A program made the translations under genes and the position numbers. The notes beneath the pieces are model-generated. The model was given only the letters and a program-made list of their open reading frames with translations. It was not told the DNA's origin and made no database searches. From a virus, in IMG/VR virus record IMGVR_UViG_3300020455_000025, positions 1 through 45,569 of that record: a stretch of DNA of 45,569 bases; one strand, given 5' to 3'. Shown here piece after piece: positions 13,285 through 20,951 of this stretch (positions within the stretch are counted from its first letter, which is position 1; the number at the start of each line of letters is the position of its first letter).

Positions 13285-13944
13285 ATGAGTACTTACGAAG
13301 CAAATAGATATAATTTTACTGGTGCATCTCTTACAAACCTTGTTGCTATTGATGTAGGAACTATTTTGACTTGGGGTAATAGTACCTTGCCCTCTGGCTA
13401 TTTAAATTGTGATGGGACTGCCGTATCGAGGTCAACATATTCGGCTTTGTTTGCCGTTATCTCGACAGACTATGGTGTTGGAAATGGCTCAAGTACATTT
13501 AATCTGCCAGATTTACAAGATAAAGTTCCAATAGGAGTGAGTGGTTCTAAAGCCGTAGCATCAACTGGAGGTGCGGCAACTGTAACCCCAACTGGTTCTA
13601 TAACAATAAACGCATTAACCCCAGCTGGTACTGTTGGTGGTAGTACTGGAAGCCATACTCTGACAACTGCTCAACTGCCCTCTCATACTCATCCAGAAGA
13701 TCATGGACTGCAATACGGAGATTTTGGTTTTGGACAACAGTCAGCTTATGTAAATCCATTAGGCAATTATTATAATGCTAACCCAAATTGGGCAACTCAA
13801 AGTACTGGAAGTGGTAATTCTCATAGCCACTCTATGAGTGCAACCTTTTCTGGTAATGCGGTGACACCTACTGGCACAACAAGTATTAATGCCGTTTCAA
13901 CCTTGCAACCTTATATAGCAATCAAATTTATGATTAAGGCTTGA
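13285..13944 (+). CDS. Tail collar domain protein
   Basis: A 219-residue protein with the phage tail collar fold. Residues about 28-85 hold the family signature: GTILTWGNSTLPSGYLNCDG, then SALFAVIST and STFNLPDLQDKVPIG. A glycine/threonine-rich middle and the paired histidine segments LPSHTHPEDH and NSHSHSMSA follow, and the chain ends in LQPYIAIKFMIK, the usual closing strand. The HxH pairs in such proteins often bind metal ions along the fibre axis, as in T4 short fibres. It starts one base after the fibre stop and is probably a second adhesin or the fibre tip. Confidence 0.85.
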   Translation: MSTYEANRYNFTGASLTNLVAIDVGTILTWGNSTLPSGYLNCDGTAVSRSTYSALFAVISTDYGVGNGSSTFNLPDLQDKVPIGVSGSKAVASTGGAATVTPTGSITINALTPAGTVGGSTGSHTLTTAQLPSHTHPEDHGLQYGDFGFGQQSAYVNPLGNYYNANPNWATQSTGSGNSHSHSMSATFSGNAVTPTGTTSINAVSTLQPYIAIKFMIKA

Positions 13945-13950
13945 TAAATA

Positions 13951-14649
13951 ATGATATTTAATAAGACAAAACTGTCAGATGTAAAATGGACAATTCTTCA
14001 TGCAGAAAAATTCCCACAAGGAATATTTAATAACATTGAAAAATATGACAAACAAATACTACAAACTAAATGTCCAGCAGTAACAAGTATTTATAATAGA
14101 CTTTATACAGTTAATTCTTTCTTAGATGTTGACCTTGAATTTGGTTTAAAAAAAGAAGAACCATACCTAAATTATAAATTTACTGACCAACATCCCTCAA
14201 CAAAAGCACTACATAATTTAATTAATCAATCATTAAATCTAAAGCATGAAGATAATTCAAGATTAGAGCTGCAAATTCAAAGTCCTTATGCTTTTGTTAC
14301 TGATGATAAAGACATAGAAGTTGTTTCAACTCCTCCAAATCTTGAGCATGAAAATTGTGTGTATATTCCTGGGGGATTTAAACCTCATTCTTGGATTAGA
14401 CCATTACATTCATCATTCGCAATAAAAAATATTAATAAACAAGCAACAATTAAATTACGTTTTGATAAACCTTTTTTAACTTTCTTTTTCAACACATCAG
14501 TAAATCTTGGTTATGTTGAAGCTACTGAAGAAATGAAGTCTTATAGTAACAGTATATTCACTCTCCTAAATTACAGAAAAAAAATAGAGAGCTTTTGTAT
14601 GAATGTAATCAGTAGACGACCAGCTAAATTTTTAGAACATAGGAAATAA
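13951..14649 (+). CDS. Unknown protein in the tail module
   Basis: A 232-residue protein I do not recognise by name. It is more AT-rich than the flanking fibre genes, with many Lys, Asn and Ile codons of the AAA/AAT/ATT type, suggesting separate origin. The centre (NCVYIPGGFKPHSWIRPLHS) and the following strands are compatible with a cupin-like or jelly-roll fold, but no metal-binding set is clear. Proteins of similar style occur among structural genes of marine phages. It lies between a collar protein and a tail-assembly-chaperone-like protein, so a tail-associated role is likely. Confidence 0.5.
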   Translation: MIFNKTKLSDVKWTILHAEKFPQGIFNNIEKYDKQILQTKCPAVTSIYNRLYTVNSFLDVDLEFGLKKEEPYLNYKFTDQHPSTKALHNLINQSLNLKHEDNSRLELQIQSPYAFVTDDKDIEVVSTPPNLEHENCVYIPGGFKPHSWIRPLHSSFAIKNINKQATIKLRFDKPFLTFFFNTSVNLGYVEATEEMKSYSNSIFTLLNYRKKIESFCMNVISRRPAKFLEHRK

Positions 14650-14650
14650 A

Positions 14651-15145
14651 ATGGCTCATTACTCATTTGTAAAACCAGATAGAATAATTGTAAAAGATGG
14701 TATTGCGTATCAAATGCCCTCAGATGATGTATGGCTAAATGATTATACATCTATTCATGCTATTCAAATTAATGATACTTCTGGTGAAGTAGAACCAGTA
14801 TCGGGCGATAATCGTTCTGCTACTTCAGATGAAATAAAAGCAGTTACAGATAAATGGACTGCTCTGAAATCAGCAGATGACAAAGCCAAACTTGATGCAG
14901 AAGAAGCATGGCTAAATAATTGGGTGAGAGTAAGACAAGTGCGTACTTTGTTATTATCGGAAACTGATTGGACTGTTATGTCCGATAGTCCTTTAGATGA
15001 TAGTAAAAAAACAGAATACATAAATTATCGAAAAAGTTTACGAGATATTCCCTCAACATATTCTGGCAATAATGCGAAAGATATTACCTTTTCTGAGGGC
15101 AATGTATCAGTAAGCGGTACAAAAAAAATAAGTAAACCATCATAA
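14651..15145 (+). CDS. Tail assembly chaperone-like protein
   Basis: A 164-residue protein. The part around residues 95-135 carries the pattern of phage tail-fibre assembly chaperones: VRVRQVRTLLLSETDWTVMS, DSPLDDSK, then YRKSLRDIP (R-x-LL-x-x-TDW, SPL and YR-x-x-LRDIP). These chaperones help neighbouring fibres to fold and attach. The N-terminal 80 residues look like a separate beta domain that may mix with fibre ends. It starts one base after the preceding gene ends. Confidence 0.7.
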   Translation: MAHYSFVKPDRIIVKDGIAYQMPSDDVWLNDYTSIHAIQINDTSGEVEPVSGDNRSATSDEIKAVTDKWTALKSADDKAKLDAEEAWLNNWVRVRQVRTLLLSETDWTVMSDSPLDDSKKTEYINYRKSLRDIPSTYSGNNAKDITFSEGNVSVSGTKKISKPS

Positions 15146-15155
15146 GAGAAAGCAA

Positions 15156-15215
15156 ATGAGTACAAAATATGAAATAAATAAACACGAATATGTAACTGCG
15201 GAGAAAGCAAGATGA
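15156..15215 (+). CDS. 19-residue leader reading frame
   Basis: ATG at 15156 opens a short frame beginning MSTKYEINKHEYV whose TGA overlaps the ATG of the S74 fibre gene (ATGA at 15212). It could be a small leader that couples translation, as no other sequence explains this gap. Coding is unproven; the only support is position and the overlap. Confidence 0.25.
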   Translation: MSTKYEINKHEYVTAEKAR

Positions 15216-16165
15216 CCAAAGCAAGGGACTTAGCAAACATAATTACTGGTGGATTTACAGAAGCCGACATACCAAATTTACCGGCATCTAAAATAACTTC
15301 GGGAACTTTTGCTAATGCAAGATTATCTTCTGGAATATCAGATACCAATGTCTTGGTTGCAAATGCAAATGTAGCTGACAACGATTTTCTTAGAATAGAT
15401 GGAACTTCTGTTGAAGGAAGAACTGCTGGAGAAACATTAACTGATATTGGTGCATCTCCTACTGCTGGAAGTTCAAGTATTGTTACAACTGGTGCTTTAG
15501 ATGCTGGCTCAATAACGAGTGGCTTTGGTAGTATTGATACTGGATCTTCTACTATTACCACTACTGGTGCTATTACTGGTGGCTCTCTTGTAGCAGACAA
15601 CATAACAATAGATGGCACAGAGATTGATTTAAGTTCTGGTGATTTAACACTTGATGTAGCAGGAGACATTATTCTTGATGCTGATGGTGGCGATGTAAAA
15701 ATAAATGATGCTGGTACTGCACGAATGCACATAATCACGAGTGCAAGTGAAACTGCATTTTTCAATCAAACATCAGATTCGGATATAAAGTTTAAAGGAG
15801 ATGATGGTGGCTCTACTATAACTGCACTTACACTTGATATGTCTGAAGCTGGTGCGGCTACATTCAACAATAACGTAACTGCTTATTCTGATGAAAGATT
15901 AAAGTCTAACATTGAAACTCTTGATGGCGGATTGTCAAAGATACTGAGCATGAGAGGTGTGACGTATACTAGGGATGAAAAAGATAATATTGGTGTAATC
16001 GCACAAGAAGTTGAAAAAGTTTTACCACAGATTGTTTTGACTGCTGATGATGAAATGGGAACTAAGTCAGTCGATTACAGTAGAATAACTGCGGTGCTAA
16101 TTGAAGCAGTAAAAGAATTAACTAAGAGAGTAGAAGAATTGGAAAATAATGCCAGTAGCAAGTAG
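15212..16165 (+). CDS. Tail fibre with self-cleaving S74 chaperone domain
   Basis: A 317-residue fibre. The N-terminal part (MTKARDLANIITGGFTEADI then LPASKITSGTF) is a common opening of marine phage fibres, followed by beta-rich Ser/Thr/Gly repeats. The C-terminal part from about residue 225 is an intramolecular chaperone of the endosialidase (Peptidase S74) type: YSDERLKSNIETL contains the Ser and Lys used for self-cleavage, followed by VTYTRDEKDNIGVIAQEVEK and the closing coiled helix (VDYSRITAVLIEAVKEL). The chaperone trimerises the fibre then cuts itself off. The gene overlaps the next by 17 bases. Confidence 0.88.
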   Translation: MTKARDLANIITGGFTEADIPNLPASKITSGTFANARLSSGISDTNVLVANANVADNDFLRIDGTSVEGRTAGETLTDIGASPTAGSSSIVTTGALDAGSITSGFGSIDTGSSTITTTGAITGGSLVADNITIDGTEIDLSSGDLTLDVAGDIILDADGGDVKINDAGTARMHIITSASETAFFNQTSDSDIKFKGDDGGSTITALTLDMSEAGAATFNNNVTAYSDERLKSNIETLDGGLSKILSMRGVTYTRDEKDNIGVIAQEVEKVLPQIVLTADDEMGTKSVDYSRITAVLIEAVKELTKRVEELENNASSK

Positions 16166-17249
16166 TGGAGCTATTAGTTTAAACGACTTTCATGTTGAAG
16201 CTGGGGGGAGTTCTGGCTCAAACTGTAGTATAAATGATGCTGATATTAGAGATTTAATTAGTAAATCTTCTGGAGCAACTATGGCATTTAACGAATGGTA
16301 TGGTGCAACTGCTGTAACATATATAGGTGCAACTGGTGGCACTACTTCAACTTCTGGAAATTATAAGTTTCATACGTTTAATTCTTCTGGAACATTTCAA
16401 ATTACACAAACAGCAGATGGTGCTTCTACCACAGTTGACTACTTAGTCATAGGTGGTGGAGGTGGTGGTATGAGGTCTGGCATGAATAACAGACCATCTG
16501 GAGGTGGCGGTGCTGGTGGCTATCGAAGTGGTACATTTACTGGTAGCACACAAAGTATTTCTGTCACTATTGGAGCTGGCGGTGTTGGTGGTGGTACGTT
16601 TAATTATGGTTATGGTACTTATTGGGGACCAACTTATACTGGGAATGGTGGAGGTGGTGGAGCTACTGGTAATGATACTATTACTGGAAGTCCATTAAGC
16701 ATAACCTCTATTGGTGGCGGTTGTGGTGGATATCGTCAGACTGGCACAGTGTATATTGGTGGTGGTCAAAACACTGCTAAGGGTGGTCATGGCGGTAATG
16801 GTGGCTCTGGTGGTGGCGGTGCTTCTTGGACTTATACCAGTGCTGGCGGTGGAAACTACAAAGAAAGTATGCCAGTTGGTAGTCCTACAAGTGTACCCAG
16901 TCAAGGTAACAATGGCGGTACTGGTGGTGGTAATGCCGACTTTGCTGGAGGAGGAGGAGGTGCTGGTGGTACTGGTGGTTCTGCTACAACTTCTGGTCCA
17001 GCTGGTTCTGGTGGTTCTGGTTCATCATCTGGAAACGCATCTGGTGGAACAACTCGTGCTGGAGGAGGTGGAGGTTCTGCCTATAATGGTGGTAGCTCTG
17101 GTGGCTCTGGTGGAGGTGGTTCTGGTAGCAATGGAAGTCCAGGTTCTGGTTCAGCTAATACTGGCGGTGGCGGAGGCGGAGGTGCTGGATATAATGGAAG
17201 TAGTGGTGGTTCTGGTATTGTAATATTCAGATATCAATATGCGGGATAA
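16149..17249 (+). CDS. Glycine-rich tail fibre adhesin
   Basis: A 366-residue protein. The N-terminal 50 residues (SSGAISLNDFHVEAGG, SINDADIRDLISKSSGATM, FNEWYGA) form the attachment-type domain seen in many phage fibres. A short beta part with DYLVIGGGGGG follows, then about 230 residues of long Gly runs with Ser, Asn and Thr, ending in a hydrophobic GIVIFRYQYAG strand. Gly-rich polyglycine-II bundles form the receptor-binding tips of some T4-like fibre adhesins, so this is probably a host-range determinant. The GGTGG-rich DNA makes strong overlapping open frames; these are shadows. Confidence 0.8.
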   Translation: MPVASSGAISLNDFHVEAGGSSGSNCSINDADIRDLISKSSGATMAFNEWYGATAVTYIGATGGTTSTSGNYKFHTFNSSGTFQITQTADGASTTVDYLVIGGGGGGMRSGMNNRPSGGGGAGGYRSGTFTGSTQSISVTIGAGGVGGGTFNYGYGTYWGPTYTGNGGGGGATGNDTITGSPLSITSIGGGCGGYRQTGTVYIGGGQNTAKGGHGGNGGSGGGGASWTYTSAGGGNYKESMPVGSPTSVPSQGNNGGTGGGNADFAGGGGGAGGTGGSATTSGPAGSGGSGSSSGNASGGTTRAGGGGGSAYNGGSSGGSGGGGSGSNGSPGSGSANTGGGGGGGAGYNGSSGGSGIVIFRYQYAG

Positions 17250-17253
17250 TTAA

Positions 17254-17682
17254 ATGGGACATTGGGCTGAGATAGATGAAAACAATATAGTGCAACGTGT
17301 GATTGTTATTAAAGAAGCAGAGCTAGATACTGGTAATTGGGGTGATAAATCTGCATGGGTAAAGACAAGTTATAATACCAAAAATGGTAAACACTATGCA
17401 CCACACATAAATCAAAATTTTACACAAGAAAGTGCAGACCAAAGTAAAGCGATAGGATATAGATTTGCAACAAGGGGAATGTACTATGATACAACTCATA
17501 AAGCATTTTATTTTAAATCACCACACGCAAGCTGGACACTTAACACTAATACGTTTGATTACGAGCCACCAATAACACATGCAGAACTTACAGAAGAAGA
17601 GATAGAAGCTGGTAAGTGGTACTCGTGGAATGAGAGTGCTTATCAAGCTGACAATACAAAAGGGTGGGTTTTAAATGAGTAA
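17254..17682 (+). CDS. Marine phage structural protein, tail-associated
   Basis: A 142-residue protein starting MGHWAEIDENNIVQRVIVI and continuing to SAWVKTSYNTKNGKHY, the pattern of a small protein common in the fibre and baseplate region of marine phages. It ends with WNESAYQADNTKGWVL. The function is not defined; it may bind a fibre or the tail tip. It overlaps the downstream short coiled-coil gene by 8 bases, linking tail and lysis modules. Confidence 0.6.
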   Translation: MGHWAEIDENNIVQRVIVIKEAELDTGNWGDKSAWVKTSYNTKNGKHYAPHINQNFTQESADQSKAIGYRFATRGMYYDTTHKAFYFKSPHASWTLNTNTFDYEPPITHAELTEEEIEAGKWYSWNESAYQADNTKGWVLNE

Positions 17683-17836
17683 AGCATTGGAATCGAGAAT
17701 AGTTAAATTGGAAACTGAAAACCATATTCAATATAAGGAGATCTTTTTTCGCTTAAAGAGAATTGAACTCATTGGCTTGGGTGGAATAACGGCAGTTATA
17801 GGGTTGCTGGTTAATGTTTTGGTGATGATTTACTGA
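17675..17836 (+). CDS. XhlA-like holin-associated membrane protein
   Basis: A 53-residue protein with the layout of the haemolysin XhlA family: a charged N-terminal coiled coil (SRIVKLETENHIQYKEIFFR) and one C-terminal transmembrane helix (LGGITAVIGLLVNVLVMIY). XhlA proteins work with holins or on their own in the membrane to let the endolysin out. It overlaps the preceding gene by 8 bases and heads a run of membrane proteins that ends in a peptidase endolysin, which supports a lysis role. Confidence 0.6.
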   Translation: MSKALESRIVKLETENHIQYKEIFFRLKRIELIGLGGITAVIGLLVNVLVMIY

Positions 17837-17888
17837 TGATTTGGAGGATTAGAATAATGGGAGGTCAACTTATGCAAAGGGGATTGTT

Positions 17889-18353
17889 ATGTTGGCAGAG
17901 ATGGCGGCTTTCAATGCCGCTTTCGCAGTTGTTAAGCAGACTGTTCAGAATTCTGGAGATCTTATTAAATGTGCAAAGCAGATCGGAGAGATCGTTGGTG
18001 TTAAAGCCGATCTTGAACACAAGGTTAACAGAAGAAAGTCGGGATTTTTAGCGAATTTGAGTGGAAAAACGGCAAATGAATTTGAGGAGTTTCAAGCATT
18101 AGAAGAGGTTAAAGAAGCCGAGGAACATCTAAAGACACTAATGATATGGACTGGTAGACCTGGATTATGGGCAGACTGGCAAAGATTTCAAGCAGAAGCG
18201 AGAAAACAACGGATTAAAGAGAGAGAAGAACTTGAAAAACGCAGACAACAATTCCTTAAATACTTCGGCTACTTTGTCGGAGCGACAACTTTTGTGGTTG
18301 GTTTTATCTTTCTTATTATCTGGATCAGATACTTACAAGGGACGTTACAATGA
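17889..18353 (+). CDS. Coiled-coil protein with C-terminal membrane anchor
   Basis: A 154-residue protein with helical N-terminal part (AAFNAAFAVVKQTVQNSGD), a charged coiled coil (about residues 70-125: WQRFQAEARKQRIKEREELE) and one C-terminal transmembrane helix (FVGATTFVVGFIFLIIWI). It belongs to a kind of protein often found beside lysis genes of marine short-tailed phages but with no known function. A spanin or holin partner is possible, though inner-membrane spanins usually have the membrane helix at the N-terminus. The start follows AAAGGGG at good spacing. It overlaps the next gene by 4 bases. Confidence 0.65.
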   Translation: MLAEMAAFNAAFAVVKQTVQNSGDLIKCAKQIGEIVGVKADLEHKVNRRKSGFLANLSGKTANEFEEFQALEEVKEAEEHLKTLMIWTGRPGLWADWQRFQAEARKQRIKEREELEKRRQQFLKYFGYFVGATTFVVGFIFLIIWIRYLQGTLQ

Positions 18354-18574
18354 CACCAGAAACACTTGATAAATGGCTCATAGTTCCCCGATTGATGATG
18401 ATTCTAATGTCTTGTGTTTACATCAGATCTGTAGAGTGGGCATTAAGTCAGCCAGATCTCACAACACAACAAGCAAGTCTTATATCAGTTATAACTGGAG
18501 CTATGACTGGAAGTTTAGCCTTGTTTCTTAACAAAGAGTCAAAAGGAGGTAGCAATGATAACACAACTACTTAG
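18350..18574 (+). CDS. Small two-span membrane protein, holin candidate
   Basis: A 74-residue protein with two hydrophobic spans: about residues 9-28 (LIVPRLMMILMSCVYIRSV) and 40-62 (QASLISVITGAMTGSLALFL), followed by a polar tail. Its ATG overlaps the previous stop (ATGA) and its end overlaps the next gene by 20 bases. Size, topology and place beside a 3TM holin and an endolysin fit a holin or antiholin; the sequence does not decide between them. Confidence 0.6.
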   Translation: MTPETLDKWLIVPRLMMILMSCVYIRSVEWALSQPDLTTQQASLISVITGAMTGSLALFLNKESKGGSNDNTTT

Positions 18575-18908
18575 TTCTGTTGTTGGATTAGGCACAAGCT
18601 TTTTAGATTCAAAAGCTGAAATCCAGAAAGCAAAAGCCACCAAAGAACAAAAGATTGCCGAGGGTACGGCTAACTGGGAAGTGATGGCAATGGATGCTTC
18701 TAAGTCATCTTGGAAAGACGAAATCTGGACTGCTTTGTTTGTTTTATTAATAATTCTAAATTTTTTGCCCTTTTGGGGAATACAAGAACACATGGCTAGA
18801 GGTTGGGAAAATTTAGAGAAAACTCCAGACTTTATAAAATACGGAATGTACGCAAGTATTGCCGCCAGTTTCGGACTCAGATCATTTAGCAAATTAAGGA
18901 AAAAATAA
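18555..18908 (+). CDS. Holin of the GTA_holin_3TM type
   Basis: A 117-residue protein like the holins of gene transfer agents and marine phages. An amphipathic N-terminal part (LLSSVVGLGTSFLDSKAEI) is followed by KDEIWTALFVLLIILNFLPF, a region PDFIKYGMYASIAASFGLRS and a basic tail FSKLRKK. The family forms membrane pores through which endolysin reaches the peptidoglycan. The ribosome site is AGGAGGT (in the end of the preceding gene). Its last base is the first base of the endolysin ATG, so the two are coupled. Confidence 0.75.
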   Translation: MITQLLSSVVGLGTSFLDSKAEIQKAKATKEQKIAEGTANWEVMAMDASKSSWKDEIWTALFVLLIILNFLPFWGIQEHMARGWENLEKTPDFIKYGMYASIAASFGLRSFSKLRKK

Positions 18909-19378
18909 TGGCATTTAAACTATCACAAAGAAGTTTTCAGAAATTAGCTGGAGTAGACGAAAGACTCCAGGAAGCAGTTAAGATAGCCATACAGCATACG
19001 AAAATCGACTTCGGAGTGATTTGTGGGATGAGGTCGGAATCCGAGCAACGAGCCTTGTATGAAAAAGGAGCTTCGAAAACCTTAAAATCTCGTCACTTAG
19101 AGGGTAAAGCAGTAGATCTAATGGCTTATATTCAGCTAGAGGATGGTTCTTCAAGAGCATCTTGGGAAGTAAAAGTTTATGATGAAATCTGTGATGCAAT
19201 GAAGATAGGAGCTACAGAAGTTGGTGTACCGATCCGTTGGGGTTCGGCATGGCATATAAAGAATATCTGTGATTTTAACGGAACTGGCGAGCAGATGATG
19301 AACGAGTATATTGACACTAGACGAGCAGTTCAAAAACGTCCATTTATCGATTGCCCACATTTTGAGATCTATGAATAA
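18908..19378 (+). CDS. M15-family peptidase endolysin
   Basis: A 156-residue peptidoglycan peptidase of the M15/VanY type, as used by T5-like phages. The zinc ligands are visible: SRHLEGKAVDLMAY gives His and Asp (about residues 60 and 67), and DCPHFEIYE at the end gives the third, a His. The preceding GMRSESEQRALYEKGASK is the usual substrate-side helix. It cuts peptide stems and so lyses the cell. There is no signal peptide, so it relies on the holin-like genes directly upstream. The stop codon overlaps the beginning of the large terminase gene. Confidence 0.85.
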   Translation: MAFKLSQRSFQKLAGVDERLQEAVKIAIQHTKIDFGVICGMRSESEQRALYEKGASKTLKSRHLEGKAVDLMAYIQLEDGSSRASWEVKVYDEICDAMKIGATEVGVPIRWGSAWHIKNICDFNGTGEQMMNEYIDTRRAVQKRPFIDCPHFEIYE

Positions 19379-20951
19379 GAACGCAAAATTAATAGAGCTT
19401 GAGAAAAAGCTTTCTGCCGCAAAGCGACAAAAGAGTGCTTTGGAGTGCCGAACTGATTTTCTAAAGTTTGTTAAGTACACAATGCCAGATCCAGACGATC
19501 CAGATAACCTGGAGCTATCTATGTTTAAAGATGCAAAGCATCATAGAGCTTTGGCAAAGGTGCTGGAAAAGGTCGAGAAAGGGCATATTCCGAGGTTAAT
19601 AGTGTCCATGCCACCTCGTCACGGCAAATCAGAGCTTGTTTCAAGACGTTTTGTTCCTTGGTTGCAAGGTAAAGATAGTTATAGGAACGTAATCTTCGCT
19701 ACTTATAACGAGGATTTCGCCAAGGACTTTGGTGCTGATGTCCGAAATATTATGACAACCCCTCAATACGCACAGATATTTCCTAAGTTTAGCTTTAGAA
19801 AGGGTGGAGCATCAAAGTCCAGAATTCAGAATGGAAGTGGAGGAATGTCCGTTTTTGTTGGTAGAGGAGGTTCAATAACTGGTCGTGGAGGTGATTTTGT
19901 GATCCTAGATGACCCTATTAAAGATAGTTTAGAAGCTAATTCTCCTACTCTTCGAGAACAATTATGGCAATGGTTTACTCAAGTTCTAATGACACGTTTA
20001 ATGACTGCAAGTGCATCCATAGTAATTGTTCAGACTAGATGGCATGAAGATGATCTAGTGGGTCGATTAACAGATCCTACAAACCCTCATTACACAAAAG
20101 AAGAAGCTGCAAAATGGAAGATTATCAACCTCCCAGCATTGGCTGGAGAGGATGATCCTCTTGGTAGAAAAGAGGGCGAATTACTGTGGGAAGAAAGATT
20201 TGATATGGAGTTTATGATTGCCCAAAGGCGATTAGATCCAAGAGGATTTCATGCTTTGTATCAAGGTCAACCTACACCAGAGGACGGAGATCTGTTTCAG
20301 AGATCAGATTTAGTTTTCTATGATAAAGACGAATTACCTGCCGATCTGAGAGTTTATGTAGCTTCCGATCATGCCGTTGGAGTAGATAAGACCCGAAATG
20401 ATGCAACGTGTTTGCTGGTTGTCGGAGTGGATATGCAAGATGATATTTACCTTTTGGATTGCTGGTGGGAAAAAAGACCTACGGATAAGGTGGTAAATGC
20501 AATGTTAGCAATAATGAAGAAGTGGAAACCTCTTATTTGGTGGGCAGAAAAAGGTCATATTAGTAAAGCTATTGCACCTTTTTTAAGAAAGAGAATGGCA
20601 GAAGAGAAAACATATTGCCGAATAGAAGAAGTAACCCCAATCCATAATAAGGTTCAGAGATCCCAGTCAATCATGGGTCGAATGGCTATGAAAAAGGTTA
20701 AATTACCTAAACATTCGGTTTGGACACAAAAAGCCGTAGATGAATTATTAAAGTTTCCAAACACTAGGCATGATGATTTTGTTGATGCTTTAGCTTGGAT
20801 CGGAATGGGATTAGCAAGACTAACCTCTCCTGGAGGAGTAATTAAAAGAGAAGATCCTACACCAAAGGTAGGAACTTTAGCATGGGTAAAATGGGATTCA
20901 ATGCAGAGAGATAGAGCTGATAGAGTCCACAACACAAGTGGAGGTTGGTAA
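19371..20951 (+). CDS. Terminase large subunit
   Basis: A 526-residue packaging motor. The ATPase part has Walker A MPPRHGKSE (about residue 80-88), an adenine-side segment IFATYNEDFAKDF, and Walker B DFVILDDP (about 175-182), with VQTRWHEDD as coupling motif. The RNase H-like nuclease part begins at about 330 with ASDHAVGVDKTRNDAT, whose Asp residues bind metal, and ends with RHDDFVDALAW. It translocates DNA into the procapsid and cuts it. ATG 19371 is preferred: it overlaps the endolysin end by 8 bases and avoids the implausible longer start inside that gene. The stop shares its last A with the portal start. Confidence 0.93.
   Translation: MNKNAKLIELEKKLSAAKRQKSALECRTDFLKFVKYTMPDPDDPDNLELSMFKDAKHHRALAKVLEKVEKGHIPRLIVSMPPRHGKSELVSRRFVPWLQGKDSYRNVIFATYNEDFAKDFGADVRNIMTTPQYAQIFPKFSFRKGGASKSRIQNGSGGMSVFVGRGGSITGRGGDFVILDDPIKDSLEANSPTLREQLWQWFTQVLMTRLMTASASIVIVQTRWHEDDLVGRLTDPTNPHYTKEEAAKWKIINLPALAGEDDPLGRKEGELLWEERFDMEFMIAQRRLDPRGFHALYQGQPTPEDGDLFQRSDLVFYDKDELPADLRVYVASDHAVGVDKTRNDATCLLVVGVDMQDDIYLLDCWWEKRPTDKVVNAMLAIMKKWKPLIWWAEKGHISKAIAPFLRKRMAEEKTYCRIEEVTPIHNKVQRSQSIMGRMAMKKVKLPKHSVWTQKAVDELLKFPNTRHDDFVDALAWIGMGLARLTSPGGVIKREDPTPKVGTLAWVKWDSMQRDRADRVHNTSGGW

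Noticed and set aside
15025-15765. Antisense open frame of about 246 codons opposite the S74 fibre
   Set aside because: A shadow of the Ser/Thr/Gly-rich sense gene, with low-complexity composition and no domain pattern.
16711-17223. Alternative-frame Val/Leu-rich protein within the Gly-rich adhesin
   Set aside because: GGTGG-type DNA yields Val/Leu runs in another frame; the Gly-rich frame has the recognisable start and closing strand.
17833-17839. CTGATGA word on the plus strand, as in a hammerhead core
   Set aside because: No GAAA with paired stems or NUH site lies around it, and it is inside the end of a coding frame.
17836-18051. 71-codon frame starting at the TGATG after the XhlA-like gene
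   Set aside because: It is Arg/Leu/Ser-rich and runs through the coiled-coil gene in another frame, whose own start has a better ribosome site.
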